Origin: Rahnella aceris
GTDB lineage: Bacteria; Pseudomonadota; Gammaproteobacteria; Enterobacterales; Enterobacteriaceae
Assembly (NCBI RefSeq): GCF_011684115.1
Contig: NZ_JAADJV010000001.1
Span: forward strand, 1,736,001 to 1,800,000
Length of the DNA: 64,000 nt
Direction of reading: 5' to 3'
Positions 10,184-18,279 of the stretch are shown piece after piece. Numbering within the stretch: position 1 is the stretch's first letter; every line of letters starts with the position of its first letter. The notes under the pieces are model-generated. The model was not told the origin of the DNA. It worked only from the letters and a program-made list of their open reading frames with translations, and did no database searches. The position numbers were made by a program, and so were the translations under genes.

Positions 10184-12616
10184 ATGACCCAACTGAATCT
10201 GAACACCCTTTCCGCCCGTATCCGGTCTCATAAAGAAGCCCTGATCCACATCGTCAAGCCACCGGTATGTACCGAGCGCGCACAGCATTACACGCAGGTT
10301 TATCAGCAACATGCTGACAAACCGCTGGCGGTACGCCGCGCGCTGGCGCTGGCTGAACATCTGAGCAAACGCACTATCTGGATCAAACATGACGAGCTGA
10401 TCGTCGGTAATCAGGCCAGCGAAGTGCGCGCTGCACCGATTTTCCCGGAATACACCGTGGGCTGGATCGAAAGTGAAATTGACGCGCTTGCTGACCGGCC
10501 GGGCGCAGGTTTTGCCGTCAGCGAAGCCAACAAAAAAATCCTGCATGAACTCTGCCCGTGGTGGCGCGGGCAGACCGTGCAGGACCGCTGCTACGGTATG
10601 TTTACCGATGAGCAGAAAGCGTTGCTCGACAGCGGTATCGTAAAAGCCGAAGGCAATATGACTTCCGGCGATGCCCATCTGGCGGTGAATTTCCCGCTGC
10701 TGCTGGAACTGGGTCTGGACGGATTACGCAGTAAAGTGGGCGAGCGTCGCAGCCGCATTCGGCTGACTGACTGGGAAGATTTGCATAAAGAGCAATTGCT
10801 GAAAGCCATTGATATCACGCTGGCAGCGGTCAGCGACCACGTCGTGCGTTTCGCACAACTGGCACGGGAAATGGCCGCCACGGAAACCCGCGAGCAGCGC
10901 CGTAGCGAGTTACTGACCATCGCCGCCAACTGCGACGTCATTGCTCATCAGCCACCGCAAAACTTCTGGCAGGCGCTGCAACTGTGTTACTTCATTCAGC
11001 TTATTTTGCAGATTGAATCCAACGGCCACTCCGTGTCGTTTGGCCGCATGGATCAGTATTTGTATCCGTTTTATCGTCGTGACGTTGAGCTGGAACAAAC
11101 GCTGGAGCGTGATCAGGCCATCGAACTGCTGCAAAGCTGCTGGCTGAAATTGCTGGAAGTGAACAAGATCCGCTCCGGTACGCATTCCAAAGCGTCGGCG
11201 GGCAGCCCGTTGTACCAGAACGTCACCATCGGCGGTCAGAATTTGCATAATGACGTGGCATCCGATGCGGTCAATCCGCTGTCATACGCCATTCTGGAAT
11301 CCTGCGGACAATTGCGATCCACCCAGCCGAATCTGAGCGTGCGCTATCACGCCGGAATGAGCCGTGACTTCCTTGATGCCTGCGTACAGGTGATCCGCTG
11401 TGGTTTTGGCATGCCCGCCTTTAATAACGATGAAATTGTTATTCCAGAATTCATCAAACTGGGCGTCGAAAAACAGGATGCTTATGATTATGCCGCCATT
11501 GGCTGCATCGAAACGGCAGTCGGCGGCAAGTGGGGCTATCGTTGTACCGGCATGAGTTTCATCAACTTTGCCCGCGTGATGCTCGCCGCGCTTGAACAGG
11601 GGCACGACGCGAAAAGTCATACCCGCTTCCTGCCGCAGGAACGCGGTTTGTCGCAGGGGAATTTCGATAATTTCGATCAGGTCTTTGCGCAGTGGGATGA
11701 ACAAATCCGTTATTACACCCGCAAATCCATCGAAATCGAATGCGTGGTCGATACGGTTCTGGAAGAGAATGCGCAGGATATTTTGTGTTCGGCGCTGGTC
11801 GATGACTGTATAGAACGCGGGAAAACCATCAAGCAAGGCGGTGCGAAATACGACTGGGTTTCAGGATTGCAAGTCGGGATCGCCAATCTGGGTAACAGCC
11901 TGGCGGCAGTGAAAAAGCTGGTATTCGATCAGGGCGTGATTGGCCAGCAGGAGCTGGCCAACGCGCTGGCTTCAGATTATGAGGGACTGGACGGCGAACG
12001 ACTGCGTCAGCGGCTGATTAACGGCGCAGAGAAATACGGCAATGATCAAGACGAGGTCGATAATTTGCTGGTGCGTGCGTATCAGTGCTATATCGATGAA
12101 CTGTCGAATTATCACAATACCCGCTTCGGACGCGGCCCGGTCGGTGGCACGTATTACGCGGGTACATCGTCTATTTCGGCCAACGTGCCGTTTGGTGCCG
12201 CAACTACCGCCACGCCGGATGGACGTAAAGCCTTTACGCCGCTGGCGGAAGGGGCCAGCCCGGCATCCGGTACCGATCATCTCGGGCCGACAGCGGTCTT
12301 TAATTCGCTGAGCAAATTACCGACAGAAGCGATTCTCGGCGGCGTACTGCTCAATCAGAAACTGAATCCGGCATCGCTGGAAAATGAAAGCGAACGCGAG
12401 ACGTTAATGCTAATGCTGCGGACATTCTTTGAGGAACATCGCGGCTGGCATGTTCAGTACAATATTGTTTCCCGCGAGACATTACTTAAAGCGCGTGAGG
12501 AACCGCAGAACTATCGCGACCTGGTTGTCCGTGTCGCCGGTTACTCCGCATTCTTTACGGCCTTATCGCCTGAGGCTCAGGATGATATTATCGCCCGTAC
12601 AGAACATTCACTTTAA
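10184..12616 (+). CDS. ybiW: YbiW, glycyl-radical enzyme of unknown substrate
   Basis: An 810-residue member of the pyruvate formate-lyase superfamily, the same length as E. coli YbiW, with high similarity throughout. The catalytic cysteine is C441 in AAIGCIETAVGG. It is followed two residues later by E443, the GCxE motif of diol-dehydratase and choline-lyase type enzymes; the double Cys of true pyruvate formate-lyase is absent. The glycyl-radical residue is G786 in VVRVAGYSAFF. ATG 10184 has AGAGGA upstream. Databases often call this family formate C-acetyltransferase, which the active site does not support. The reaction remains unknown. Confidence 0.93.
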   Translation: MTQLNLNTLSARIRSHKEALIHIVKPPVCTERAQHYTQVYQQHADKPLAVRRALALAEHLSKRTIWIKHDELIVGNQASEVRAAPIFPEYTVGWIESEIDALADRPGAGFAVSEANKKILHELCPWWRGQTVQDRCYGMFTDEQKALLDSGIVKAEGNMTSGDAHLAVNFPLLLELGLDGLRSKVGERRSRIRLTDWEDLHKEQLLKAIDITLAAVSDHVVRFAQLAREMAATETREQRRSELLTIAANCDVIAHQPPQNFWQALQLCYFIQLILQIESNGHSVSFGRMDQYLYPFYRRDVELEQTLERDQAIELLQSCWLKLLEVNKIRSGTHSKASAGSPLYQNVTIGGQNLHNDVASDAVNPLSYAILESCGQLRSTQPNLSVRYHAGMSRDFLDACVQVIRCGFGMPAFNNDEIVIPEFIKLGVEKQDAYDYAAIGCIETAVGGKWGYRCTGMSFINFARVMLAALEQGHDAKSHTRFLPQERGLSQGNFDNFDQVFAQWDEQIRYYTRKSIEIECVVDTVLEENAQDILCSALVDDCIERGKTIKQGGAKYDWVSGLQVGIANLGNSLAAVKKLVFDQGVIGQQELANALASDYEGLDGERLRQRLINGAEKYGNDQDEVDNLLVRAYQCYIDELSNYHNTRFGRGPVGGTYYAGTSSISANVPFGAATTATPDGRKAFTPLAEGASPASGTDHLGPTAVFNSLSKLPTEAILGGVLLNQKLNPASLENESERETLMLMLRTFFEEHRGWHVQYNIVSRETLLKAREEPQNYRDLVVRVAGYSAFFTALSPEAQDDIIARTEHSL

Positions 12617-12641
12617 AATTCGCATCTGAATTTAACTTTCA

Positions 12642-12668
12642 ACGGGCGGCGCAGGCTGCCCGTATTTT
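12642..12668 (+). terminator. Weak terminator-like hairpin after ybiW
   Basis: ACGGGC (12642-12647) and GCCCGT (12658-12663) pair across a 10-base loop and are followed by ATTTT. It lies in the short gap before yciT, so it may only reduce readthrough. Confidence 0.45.
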
Positions 12669-12676
12669 GGGCGGTT

Positions 12677-13420
12677 ATGAACGACAGACAACAAGTTATT
12701 CTGCAATGGGTAAACGATAAGCAGCGCATCAGCGTCAGTGAGTTGTCACAGATTTGTCAGGTGTCAGAAGTGACGATCCGCCACGATCTTACGCTACTGG
12801 AACAGCGACATTATCTGCGCCGTGCGCACGGTTTTGCCGTCGCTATCCAGACCGATGACGTGGATACCCGCATGATGTCGAATTTTGCCCAGAAGCAGAA
12901 ACTGGCGAAGTTTGCGGCATCCCTGATCCAGGACGGCGAAACGGTATTTTTCGAAAGTGGCAGCAGCATCGCCTTGCTGGCGCAATATCTTGCCGATAAG
13001 AAGAACCTGACGGTGATTACCGTCAGCGGTTATGTCGCCTCTTTGCTGAAAAGTATGCCCTGTGACGTGGTTCTGCTCGGCGGGATGTATCAGAAAACCA
13101 GTCAGACGGTGGTCGGCCCGCTGACCAGAATGTGTCTGCAACAAATGAATTTCAGTAAAGCGTTCATGGGCATCGACGGCTTCACCGATACCACCGGCTT
13201 TACCGGCCGGGACATGTTACGTGCTGATGTGGTGAATGCGGTCGTGGCTAAAGGTGCGGAAAATATCGTGCTAACGGATTCATCGAAATTCGGTCAAATA
13301 AATCTTAACCCGTTGGGGCCGGTCAGTGCCTTCAGCCGGGTCATCACTGACGACAAATTATCCCCTGAATATCAGCAGCAACTTTCCGCTGCCGGGATTA
13401 AGGTCAGCCTGGTCGGCTGA
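12677..13420 (+). CDS. yciT: YciT, DeoR-family transcriptional regulator
   Basis: A 247-residue DeoR/GlpR-type regulator. The N-terminal winged helix-turn-helix spans about residues 15-55 (ISVSELSQICQVSEVTIRHD then LLEQRHYLRRAHGFA). The C-terminal DeoRC sensor domain carries the phospho-sugar binding signatures FFESGSSIALLA, LLGGMYQK and VLTDSSKFG. The sequence closely follows E. coli YciT. In E. coli yciT lies beside osmB; here it is 60 bp after ybiW on the same strand. That placement suggests control of the ybiY-ybiW/fsaA set by a sugar phosphate, which is inference. A small hairpin follows the stop (CCCGA-TCGGG, 13440-13453). Confidence 0.9.
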   Translation: MNDRQQVILQWVNDKQRISVSELSQICQVSEVTIRHDLTLLEQRHYLRRAHGFAVAIQTDDVDTRMMSNFAQKQKLAKFAASLIQDGETVFFESGSSIALLAQYLADKKNLTVITVSGYVASLLKSMPCDVVLLGGMYQKTSQTVVGPLTRMCLQQMNFSKAFMGIDGFTDTTGFTGRDMLRADVVNAVVAKGAENIVLTDSSKFGQINLNPLGPVSAFSRVITDDKLSPEYQQQLSAAGIKVSLVG

Positions 13421-13463
13421 CCTATCCTTATCTGTGCCCCCCGATAATTCGGGTTTCAGGGGA

Positions 13464-14159
13464 TTATTGGCCGTAGTAGGCATTCTTGCCATGTTTACGC
13501 AGGTAATGCTTATCCAGTAATTGCGGCTGCATATCCGGCAACTGCGGCGTTAACTGGCGGGAGAAAATGCCCATGTAGGCGACCTCTTCCAGCACGACGG
13601 CGTTATGCACGGCATTATCGGCATCTTTCCCCCAGGCGAACGGCCCGTGCGAATGCACCAGTACAGCCGGAATGTCTGCCGGCGACAGATGTCTTTCCGT
13701 GAAGGTTTTAACGATGACTTCACCGGTCTCCCATTCATAACGTCCGGCGATTTCCTCTTCGGTCATCAGCCGCGTGCAGGGAATGTTGCCGTAGAAATAA
13801 TCCGCGTGGGTGGTGCCCCAGGCGGGAATATCCAAACCGGCCTGCGCCCAGATGGTTGCGTGGCGCGAATGCGTATGAACAATACCCCCTGCTTCCGGGA
13901 AATTCAGGTACAGTACCCGGTGGGTATCGGTATCGGAAGAAGGCTTTTTGCTGCCCTCGACGATTTTGCCGGTCTCCAGTTCCACCACCACCATGTCGTC
14001 CACGCCCATGTGGTCGTATTCCACTCCCGACGGTTTAATCACGACCAGCCCAAGTTTACGGTCAACGGCGCTGACATTTCCCCAGGTAAAGGTCACCAGA
14101 TTATGGCGAGGCAGTGCCAGATTGGCCTCTAATACCTGCTCTTTCAGTTGCTTTAGCAT
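13464..14159 (-). CDS. araD: L-ribulose-5-phosphate 4-epimerase (AraD/SgbE/UlaF family)
   Basis: Class II aldolase-fold zinc enzyme that interconverts L-ribulose 5-phosphate and D-xylulose 5-phosphate. The protein has 231 residues, the length of E. coli AraD. It shows the zinc-binding [14 protein letters not shown] (H95 and H97) and [12 protein letters not shown] (third His), the phosphate-binding SSDTDTHR and the C-terminal [18 protein letters not shown]. It closely resembles AraD, but SgbE and UlaF are similar, so the pathway cannot be fixed from sequence alone. No araB, araA or other pentose genes accompany it here. It is convergent with yciT. Confidence 0.85.
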   Translation of the reverse strand: MLKQLKEQVLEANLALPRHNLVTFTWGNVSAVDRKLGLVVIKPSGVEYDHMGVDDMVVVELETGKIVEGSKKPSSDTDTHRVLYLNFPEAGGIVHTHSRHATIWAQAGLDIPAWGTTHADYFYGNIPCTRLMTEEEIAGRYEWETGEVIVKTFTERHLSPADIPAVLVHSHGPFAWGKDADNAVHNAVVLEEVAYMGIFSRQLTPQLPDMQPQLLDKHYLRKHGKNAYYGQ

Positions 14160-14339
14160 CTTGGTTTCCTCTTATTACGAGGCTTTATTGTCTGGGTGAC
14201 GGGTGTGTGCAGGTATGGGGGAAATCGCTAAAGAGTGCGTACAGATCTGCTGCAAACGTAAAAGTGCCCATTTGTTCCACAAACCGTTGAATGTTTGTCC
14301 AGCTTTTTAGTCTTTTGTGTGGTGAGAAAGAGCATCCTT

Positions 14340-14360
14340 GGTGAATTAAGATTATTCACC
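14340..14360. promoter_or_regulatory. Inverted repeat with RcsB-like box upstream of osmB
   Basis: GGTGAAT (14340-14346) and ATTCACC (14354-14360) form a perfect 7-bp inverted repeat around TAAGATT. The included TAAGATTATTC (14347-14357) resembles the RcsB recognition sequence TAAGAATATTC. In E. coli one osmB promoter is controlled by the Rcs phosphorelay. The match is suggestive but the assignment is inference. Confidence 0.45.
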
Positions 14361-14431
14361 TAGTGAATGTATATCAATTTCACTATTTTTAATTAACGGA
14401 TGCACAACTGCGTCTGGATAGGAGAAAAATT

Positions 14432-14650
14432 ATGATGCTCGTGAATAAACGTGTTGCCAGTATTGCACTGGTTCTGACTCTGGCAATGTCTGTCAGCGCT
14501 TGTGGTAACTGGTCTAAGCGTGACCGTAACACCGCAATCGGTGCGGGTGCAGGTGCGCTGGGTGGTGCAGTTCTGACTGACGGCAGTACCTTAGGGACAT
14601 TGGGTGGCGCTGCAGTGGGTGGTATCATCGGACATCAGGTCAGTAAGTAA
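14432..14650 (+). CDS. osmB: OsmB, osmotically inducible lipoprotein
   Basis: A 72-residue small lipoprotein, the same length as E. coli OsmB. The signal peptide ends in the lipobox SVSAC, so the mature protein starts at the Cys that is lipid-modified. It is followed by NWSKRDRNTAIGAGAGALGG and a glycine-rich tail of the glycine-zipper type. ATG 14432 (or the next codon) is preceded by ATAGGAG. Expression in E. coli responds to osmolarity, stationary phase and Rcs; an Rcs-like box is visible here. The molecular role of OsmB is not well defined. Confidence 0.95.
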   Translation: MMLVNKRVASIALVLTLAMSVSACGNWSKRDRNTAIGAGAGALGGAVLTDGSTLGTLGGAAVGGIIGHQVSK

Positions 14651-14815
14651 AACAACCGGGAGATAAGTTCTATTTAACTGGCATCAAAAACGTAAGCGTT
14701 AAGCAACGAATAAAGCTAAAAATAGGATTGGGTTGTTTTTCAGGTCAACTTTATTGTCATCAGATGGATGACAAACAACGTGCTTTCGCGTTGTGATATC
14801 TCTAAAAGCTAAAGC

Positions 14816-14847
14816 AAGATGCTGCACCTTTGCGGATGCAGCATCTT
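14816..14847. terminator. Strong hairpin between osmB and yciH
   Basis: AAGATGCTGCA and TGCAGCATCTT form a perfect 11-bp stem around a 10-base loop. Short T-rich tracts lie on both sides (ATTATA rightwards; TTGCTTTAGCTTTT leftwards), so it can terminate the convergent osmB and pyrF-yciH transcripts. Confidence 0.65.
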
Positions 14848-14880
14848 ATTATAAACGGTCAGTGATCGTTTACAGACAGG

Positions 14881-15210
14881 TCAGCCCCCCGCCAGTTTCA
14901 CTTTCATGCCTTTCGCTTCCAGCAGTTGTTTAAGCAGATCGCGTTTGTCACCCTGGATCTCAATCACGCCGTCTTTCACCGCACCGCCACAACCGCATTT
15001 CTTTTTCAGTTCGGCAGCGAGTTTTTCCAGTTCAATATCATCAAGACTGACACCGGTGATCAGGCACACGCCCTTCCCTTTGCGCCCGCTGGTCTGGCGC
15101 TGAATACGCACAATGCCGTCACCTTTCGGACGCTCAGCCACGACTTTGGGCTCATCGATTCTGCCGCTGTCGGTCGAATACACTAAACGGCTGTTGCTGT
15201 CATTGCTCAT
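14881..15210 (-). CDS. yciH: YciH, SUI1/eIF1-family translation factor
   Basis: A 109-residue homologue of eukaryotic initiation factor eIF1 (SUI1 fold). The conserved core is KGDGIVRIQRQTSGRKGKGV, followed by the SUI1 motif LKKKCGCGGAVKDGVIEIQG and KQLLEAKGMKVKLAGG at the C-terminus. It probably acts at the ribosomal P site in initiation fidelity, as reported for E. coli YciH. It lies 12 bp after pyrF on the same strand and is likely cotranscribed with it, as in E. coli. Confidence 0.94.
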   Translation of the reverse strand: MSNDSNSRLVYSTDSGRIDEPKVVAERPKGDGIVRIQRQTSGRKGKGVCLITGVSLDDIELEKLAAELKKKCGCGGAVKDGVIEIQGDKRDLLKQLLEAKGMKVKLAGG

Positions 15211-15222
15211 GGTTTTTCCTTC

Positions 15223-15951
15223 TTAGCGCAGTGATGCCAGAATTTCACGCAGGGTCTGCGCCGGATCGGCAGATTGCGTGATCGGCCGGCCAATCACCAT
15301 GTAATCCACGCCCGCCGCCAGCGCTTCCTGTGGCGTCATGATGCGACGCTGATCATCGGCTTGGCTACCAGCCGGGCGGATACCCGGCGTCACCAGTTTG
15401 AACGCCTGCCCGAGAGCAGATTTAAAACGGGTCGCTTCCTGCGCGGAACACACTACGCCATCGAGGCCGCAGTCGCGTGTCAGGCGCGCCAGACGTTCAG
15501 CATAATCAGCCGGAGAAAGTTCAATACCTAAATCCGCCAGGTCATTGTCTTCCAGGCTGGTCAGCACCGTGACGGCAATCAGTAAGGGGGCATCTTTTCC
15601 AAACGGTGCCAGCGCTTCCCGGGCCGCCGTCATCATGCGCGCACCGCCGCTGGCATGCACATTCACCATCCAGACACCCAAATCTGCCGCAGCAGCCACA
15701 GCGCGCGCAGTAGTGTTAGGGATGTCGTGGAATTTCAGATCCAGAAAGACGTCGAAACCGCGGGTCTGCAGATCTTTGACCATCTGCGGACCAAAATGAG
15801 TGAACATCTCTTTGCCAATTTTCAGACGGCAATCACGCGGATCGATTTTGTCAGCAAACGCCAGTGCGGAGGATTTATCGGCATAATCGAGAGCGACAAC
15901 AATCGGTGAAGTATTTAAGTCTTTGTTGTTAGTGTTACTTTCGGACTTCAT
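15223..15951 (-). CDS. pyrF: PyrF, orotidine 5'-phosphate decarboxylase
   Basis: Final enzyme of UMP synthesis; decarboxylates OMP to UMP. It has 242 residues and forms a TIM barrel. The catalytic Asp-Lys-Asp cluster appears in [17 protein letters not shown], the N-terminal substrate Asp in [10 protein letters not shown], and the phosphate-binding end in [18 protein letters not shown] and [14 protein letters not shown]. Length is close to the E. coli enzyme. It is the first gene of pyrF-yciH and shares its upstream region with the divergent ribbon-helix-helix gene. Confidence 0.96.
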   Translation of the reverse strand: MKSESNTNNKDLNTSPIVVALDYADKSSALAFADKIDPRDCRLKIGKEMFTHFGPQMVKDLQTRGFDVFLDLKFHDIPNTTARAVAAAADLGVWMVNVHASGGARMMTAAREALAPFGKDAPLLIAVTVLTSLEDNDLADLGIELSPADYAERLARLTRDCGLDGVVCSAQEATRFKSALGQAFKLVTPGIRPAGSQADDQRRIMTPQEALAAGVDYMVIGRPITQSADPAQTLREILASLR

Positions 15952-16142
15952 CTCGTCAGCCTCTTGTCAGTTTTTACGTCAGGAAGAAATAATATAATTT
16001 TTGCCGCCGATATTTTACATGGCAAACCACTGAATTCACAGCTACACCTAATGTGACAGTTTTATTAAATTTTTGTGATGCACTAGACGATGCAACAAGG
16101 CTGGCTTAGCTTGTTACTTTTACTCTAAGGAAAGGCAGAAAA

Positions 16143-16430
16143 ATGAGTGAGATAACAACCCTGACCGTTAAAATTCCGGTTGAATTGAAAGAACTGATCA
16201 AAAACGCCGCTGCGGAAGCAGAACATTCATTAAGTGCAGAAGTTGCGGCACGCCTGGAAGAGAGTTTTAACCCTGCTGCGCCCAAAGGTAAAAAAGCCGC
16301 TAAAGCCACAGAACACGAAATTGATAATCAGCATCTTGCAGAAGAGACTGAACCCGCGCTGACCACCAAAGAAATCAAGAAATTGCGGACGTTGCTTAAT
16401 GCCCGCAAGGCGAGCAGCAAGAAGAAGTAA
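16143..16430 (+). CDS. Arc-like ribbon-helix-helix DNA-binding protein
   Basis: A 95-residue small basic protein. The N-terminal part, TLTVKIPVELKELIKNAAAE followed by AEHSLSAEVAARLEESF, is a classic MetJ/Arc ribbon-helix-helix: a beta strand with alternating polar residues and two helices. The C-terminal half is charged and ends in a lysine cluster (KASSKKK), perhaps an additional DNA-contacting tail. AAGGAAAGG precedes the ATG. No toxin gene lies beside it, and it is divergent from pyrF, so an autonomous regulator is more likely than an antitoxin. I know no E. coli counterpart at this position. Its targets are unknown. Confidence 0.8.
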   Translation: MSEITTLTVKIPVELKELIKNAAAEAEHSLSAEVAARLEESFNPAAPKGKKAAKATEHEIDNQHLAEETEPALTTKEIKKLRTLLNARKASSKKK

Positions 16431-16453
16431 GAGTCGATTTAAAATATCCTGCG

Positions 16454-16524
16454 GTTTCCCCTAAATAATTCACGTTGCAGTAAGGCGACAAACGTATCTG
16501 CAACCCGAAGTATGACGGGGAAAC
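16454..16524. other. Nested inverted repeats at the 3' ends of the RHH gene and lapB
   Basis: GTTTCCCC (16454-16461) pairs with GGGGAAAC (16517-16524), enclosing a second pair GTTGCAG (16474-16480) and CTGCAAC (16498-16504). The outer arm touches the lapB stop codon. It could protect or end the convergent transcripts. No long U-tract is present. Confidence 0.45.
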
Positions 16525-17694
16525 TTATTGGCCATCCAGGCCCCGGATTGGCTTTATCGTCGCCCAGCCACGGCATGACGGGCAATGCCAGTAAAGTGAA
16601 TGCGCGGTAAAGCCGCATTTATGACAGCGATAGCGTGGCTTCGTCCGGATCTGTTCACCCACCATATCCCGCAGCAACACCAGGCTCTCTTTCGCACGCC
16701 CTTCTTCCGCATCCGCCAGATGGTAATCCATCAGGTGATGAAACACGCGCATGGTCGGATGGCGTTGCAACTGACGGTTGATATAGTTTTGCGCGGTCTC
16801 ACGCCCTTCTTCATCCTGGATGATTTCGGCCAGCATCAGTTCTGCTGTGGCGCCGGTATTTTCATCCACACAACGCCTGAGAAACTCGGCCCATGCCAGC
16901 GTATCGTCAAGATTCTGGTAACACTCCTGCAGCATCGGCAACGCTTCGCTGACCAGCTCTTTATCCTGCTCCAGCACCCGCTGTAAGGCCTCTGTCGCTT
17001 TGCGGTAATCGCCCTGCGCCAGTAAAATCCGCCCCTGCATAATGGAGACACGGGCACAGAGTTTGTCCGCTGCCGCCGCCTTTTTCAGCAAGCCGGTCGC
17101 CTTATCGAAATCTTCAGACACCATTGCCTGCAATGCCAGTTCACACCAGAAATGCGCAATTTCTTTACGGCGGTTTTCTTTGCCGAGCTTGACCAGACGT
17201 TCCGCCACATCAATGGCGTTCTGCCAGTCGCTGGTGGCCTGATGAATAATCAACAACTGTTCCAGCGCAAACAACTGGAAATCCTGCTCTTTCACCAGCT
17301 GGTTGAACATGTCTTCCGCACGATCATAGAAACCGGCAGCCATGTAATCACGACCCAGTTGCTGTACGGCGAGCAGGCGCTGTTCGAAAGTCAGCGAAGC
17401 ACTTTCCATCAGCGACTGGTGGATACGGATCGCACGATCGACTTCACCACGGGAGCGGAACAGGTTGCCCAGAGTCAGGTGCGCTTCGACTGTACTGCTG
17501 TCCTCTTTCAACATTTCGAGGAACAGATCGACCGCTTTATCCTGCTGATTGGAAAGCAGGAAGTTAACCCCCGCGACGTATTCACGCGACAGGCGGTTAG
17601 CATTTTCCTGTTTGTCCTGCTGAGAACTTCTGCGCCCCATGTACCAGCCATAGGCGGCCGCAACGGGCAACAACAGAAACAGCAGTTCTAACAT
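16525..17694 (-). CDS. lapB: LapB (YciM), lipopolysaccharide assembly protein B
   Basis: Inner-membrane anchored cytoplasmic adaptor that directs LpxC to FtsH for degradation and so limits LPS synthesis. An N-terminal membrane helix is visible (MLELLFLLLPVAAAYGWYMG). Tetratricopeptide repeats follow through about residue 350, and then a C-terminal rubredoxin-type metal site (RYRCHKCGFTAHS and WHCPSCRGW). The length of 389 residues equals E. coli LapB. It lies 6 bp downstream of lapA, forming the usual lapAB operon. Confidence 0.96.
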   Translation of the reverse strand: MLELLFLLLPVAAAYGWYMGRRSSQQDKQENANRLSREYVAGVNFLLSNQQDKAVDLFLEMLKEDSSTVEAHLTLGNLFRSRGEVDRAIRIHQSLMESASLTFEQRLLAVQQLGRDYMAAGFYDRAEDMFNQLVKEQDFQLFALEQLLIIHQATSDWQNAIDVAERLVKLGKENRRKEIAHFWCELALQAMVSEDFDKATGLLKKAAAADKLCARVSIMQGRILLAQGDYRKATEALQRVLEQDKELVSEALPMLQECYQNLDDTLAWAEFLRRCVDENTGATAELMLAEIIQDEEGRETAQNYINRQLQRHPTMRVFHHLMDYHLADAEEGRAKESLVLLRDMVGEQIRTKPRYRCHKCGFTAHSLYWHCPSCRGWATIKPIRGLDGQ

Positions 17695-17700
17695 AGAGGG

Positions 17701-18012
17701 TTATTCCTTGCTGACATCGTAAGATGCTGCTGGCGGCGTAACGACAGCCGCGGGTTCAATTTGCTGCTCCAGGCGTTTGATTTTACGCTGGGCGCGCCCC
17801 AGAGACAGACGTACACGCAGGTAGAACAAACCACAGATTATCCAGCCAAGAATAAAACCGGTAGCGAACAGCACAGCAAGCAGTGTCGAAACACGATAGT
17901 CACCCTGTGCCAGCAAATAATTGAAGGTCACAGTCTGATCGTTATGGGCACCCAGAGTGATAGAAATCACAACGATGACCAGCAAAAATAAAAAAATCAG
18001 CAGATATTTCAC
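17701..18012 (-). CDS. lapA: LapA (YciS), lipopolysaccharide assembly protein A
   Basis: A 103-residue inner-membrane protein with two N-terminal transmembrane segments (residues about 1-21 and 40-62) and a C-terminal helix rich in Arg/Lys (LGRAQRKIKRLEQQIE). It works with LapB and FtsH in LPS regulation. GTG 18012 is chosen because AGGA lies six bases upstream and the protein then begins VKYLLIFLFL, aligning with E. coli MKYLL. The nearby ATG at 18018 directly abuts the same AGGA, which is too close. The reading frame extends further upstream without support. Confidence 0.9.
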   Translation of the reverse strand: MKYLLIFLFLLVIVVISITLGAHNDQTVTFNYLLAQGDYRVSTLLAVLFATGFILGWIICGLFYLRVRLSLGRAQRKIKRLEQQIEPAAVVTPPAASYDVSKE

Positions 18013-18220
18013 ATTCATTCCTGTAATGCCGGGTGTACCGGATGAATTATGCCAAAAACTCGCGTCCCGACCTAATAAGTTAGCATTTCCGAACAAAGCA
18101 GGGAAACATTGCGGAGGGTTTAAATGCCGTCTGTAGCAACTTCATTCGACTTTAGTGTGGTGTCGTGACCACCACGACAATTAAGGCTATGGAATGTATA
18201 TGGGGATGAAAACCATGAAT

Positions 18221-18241
18221 TAAAGGGTTCACCAGGAACCC
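18221..18241 (-). terminator. Probable terminator after pgpB
   Basis: GGGTTC (18225-18230) and GAACCC (18236-18241) pair across 5 bases, and on the minus strand TTTAATT follows. It lies 39 bp after the pgpB stop. A second inverted repeat, TGTCGTG-accac-CACGACA at 18161-18179, lies between it and lapA. Confidence 0.55.
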
Positions 18242-18279
18242 CCTGAGATTTCAGACGGTAAGAAATCAAAAAACCGGGA

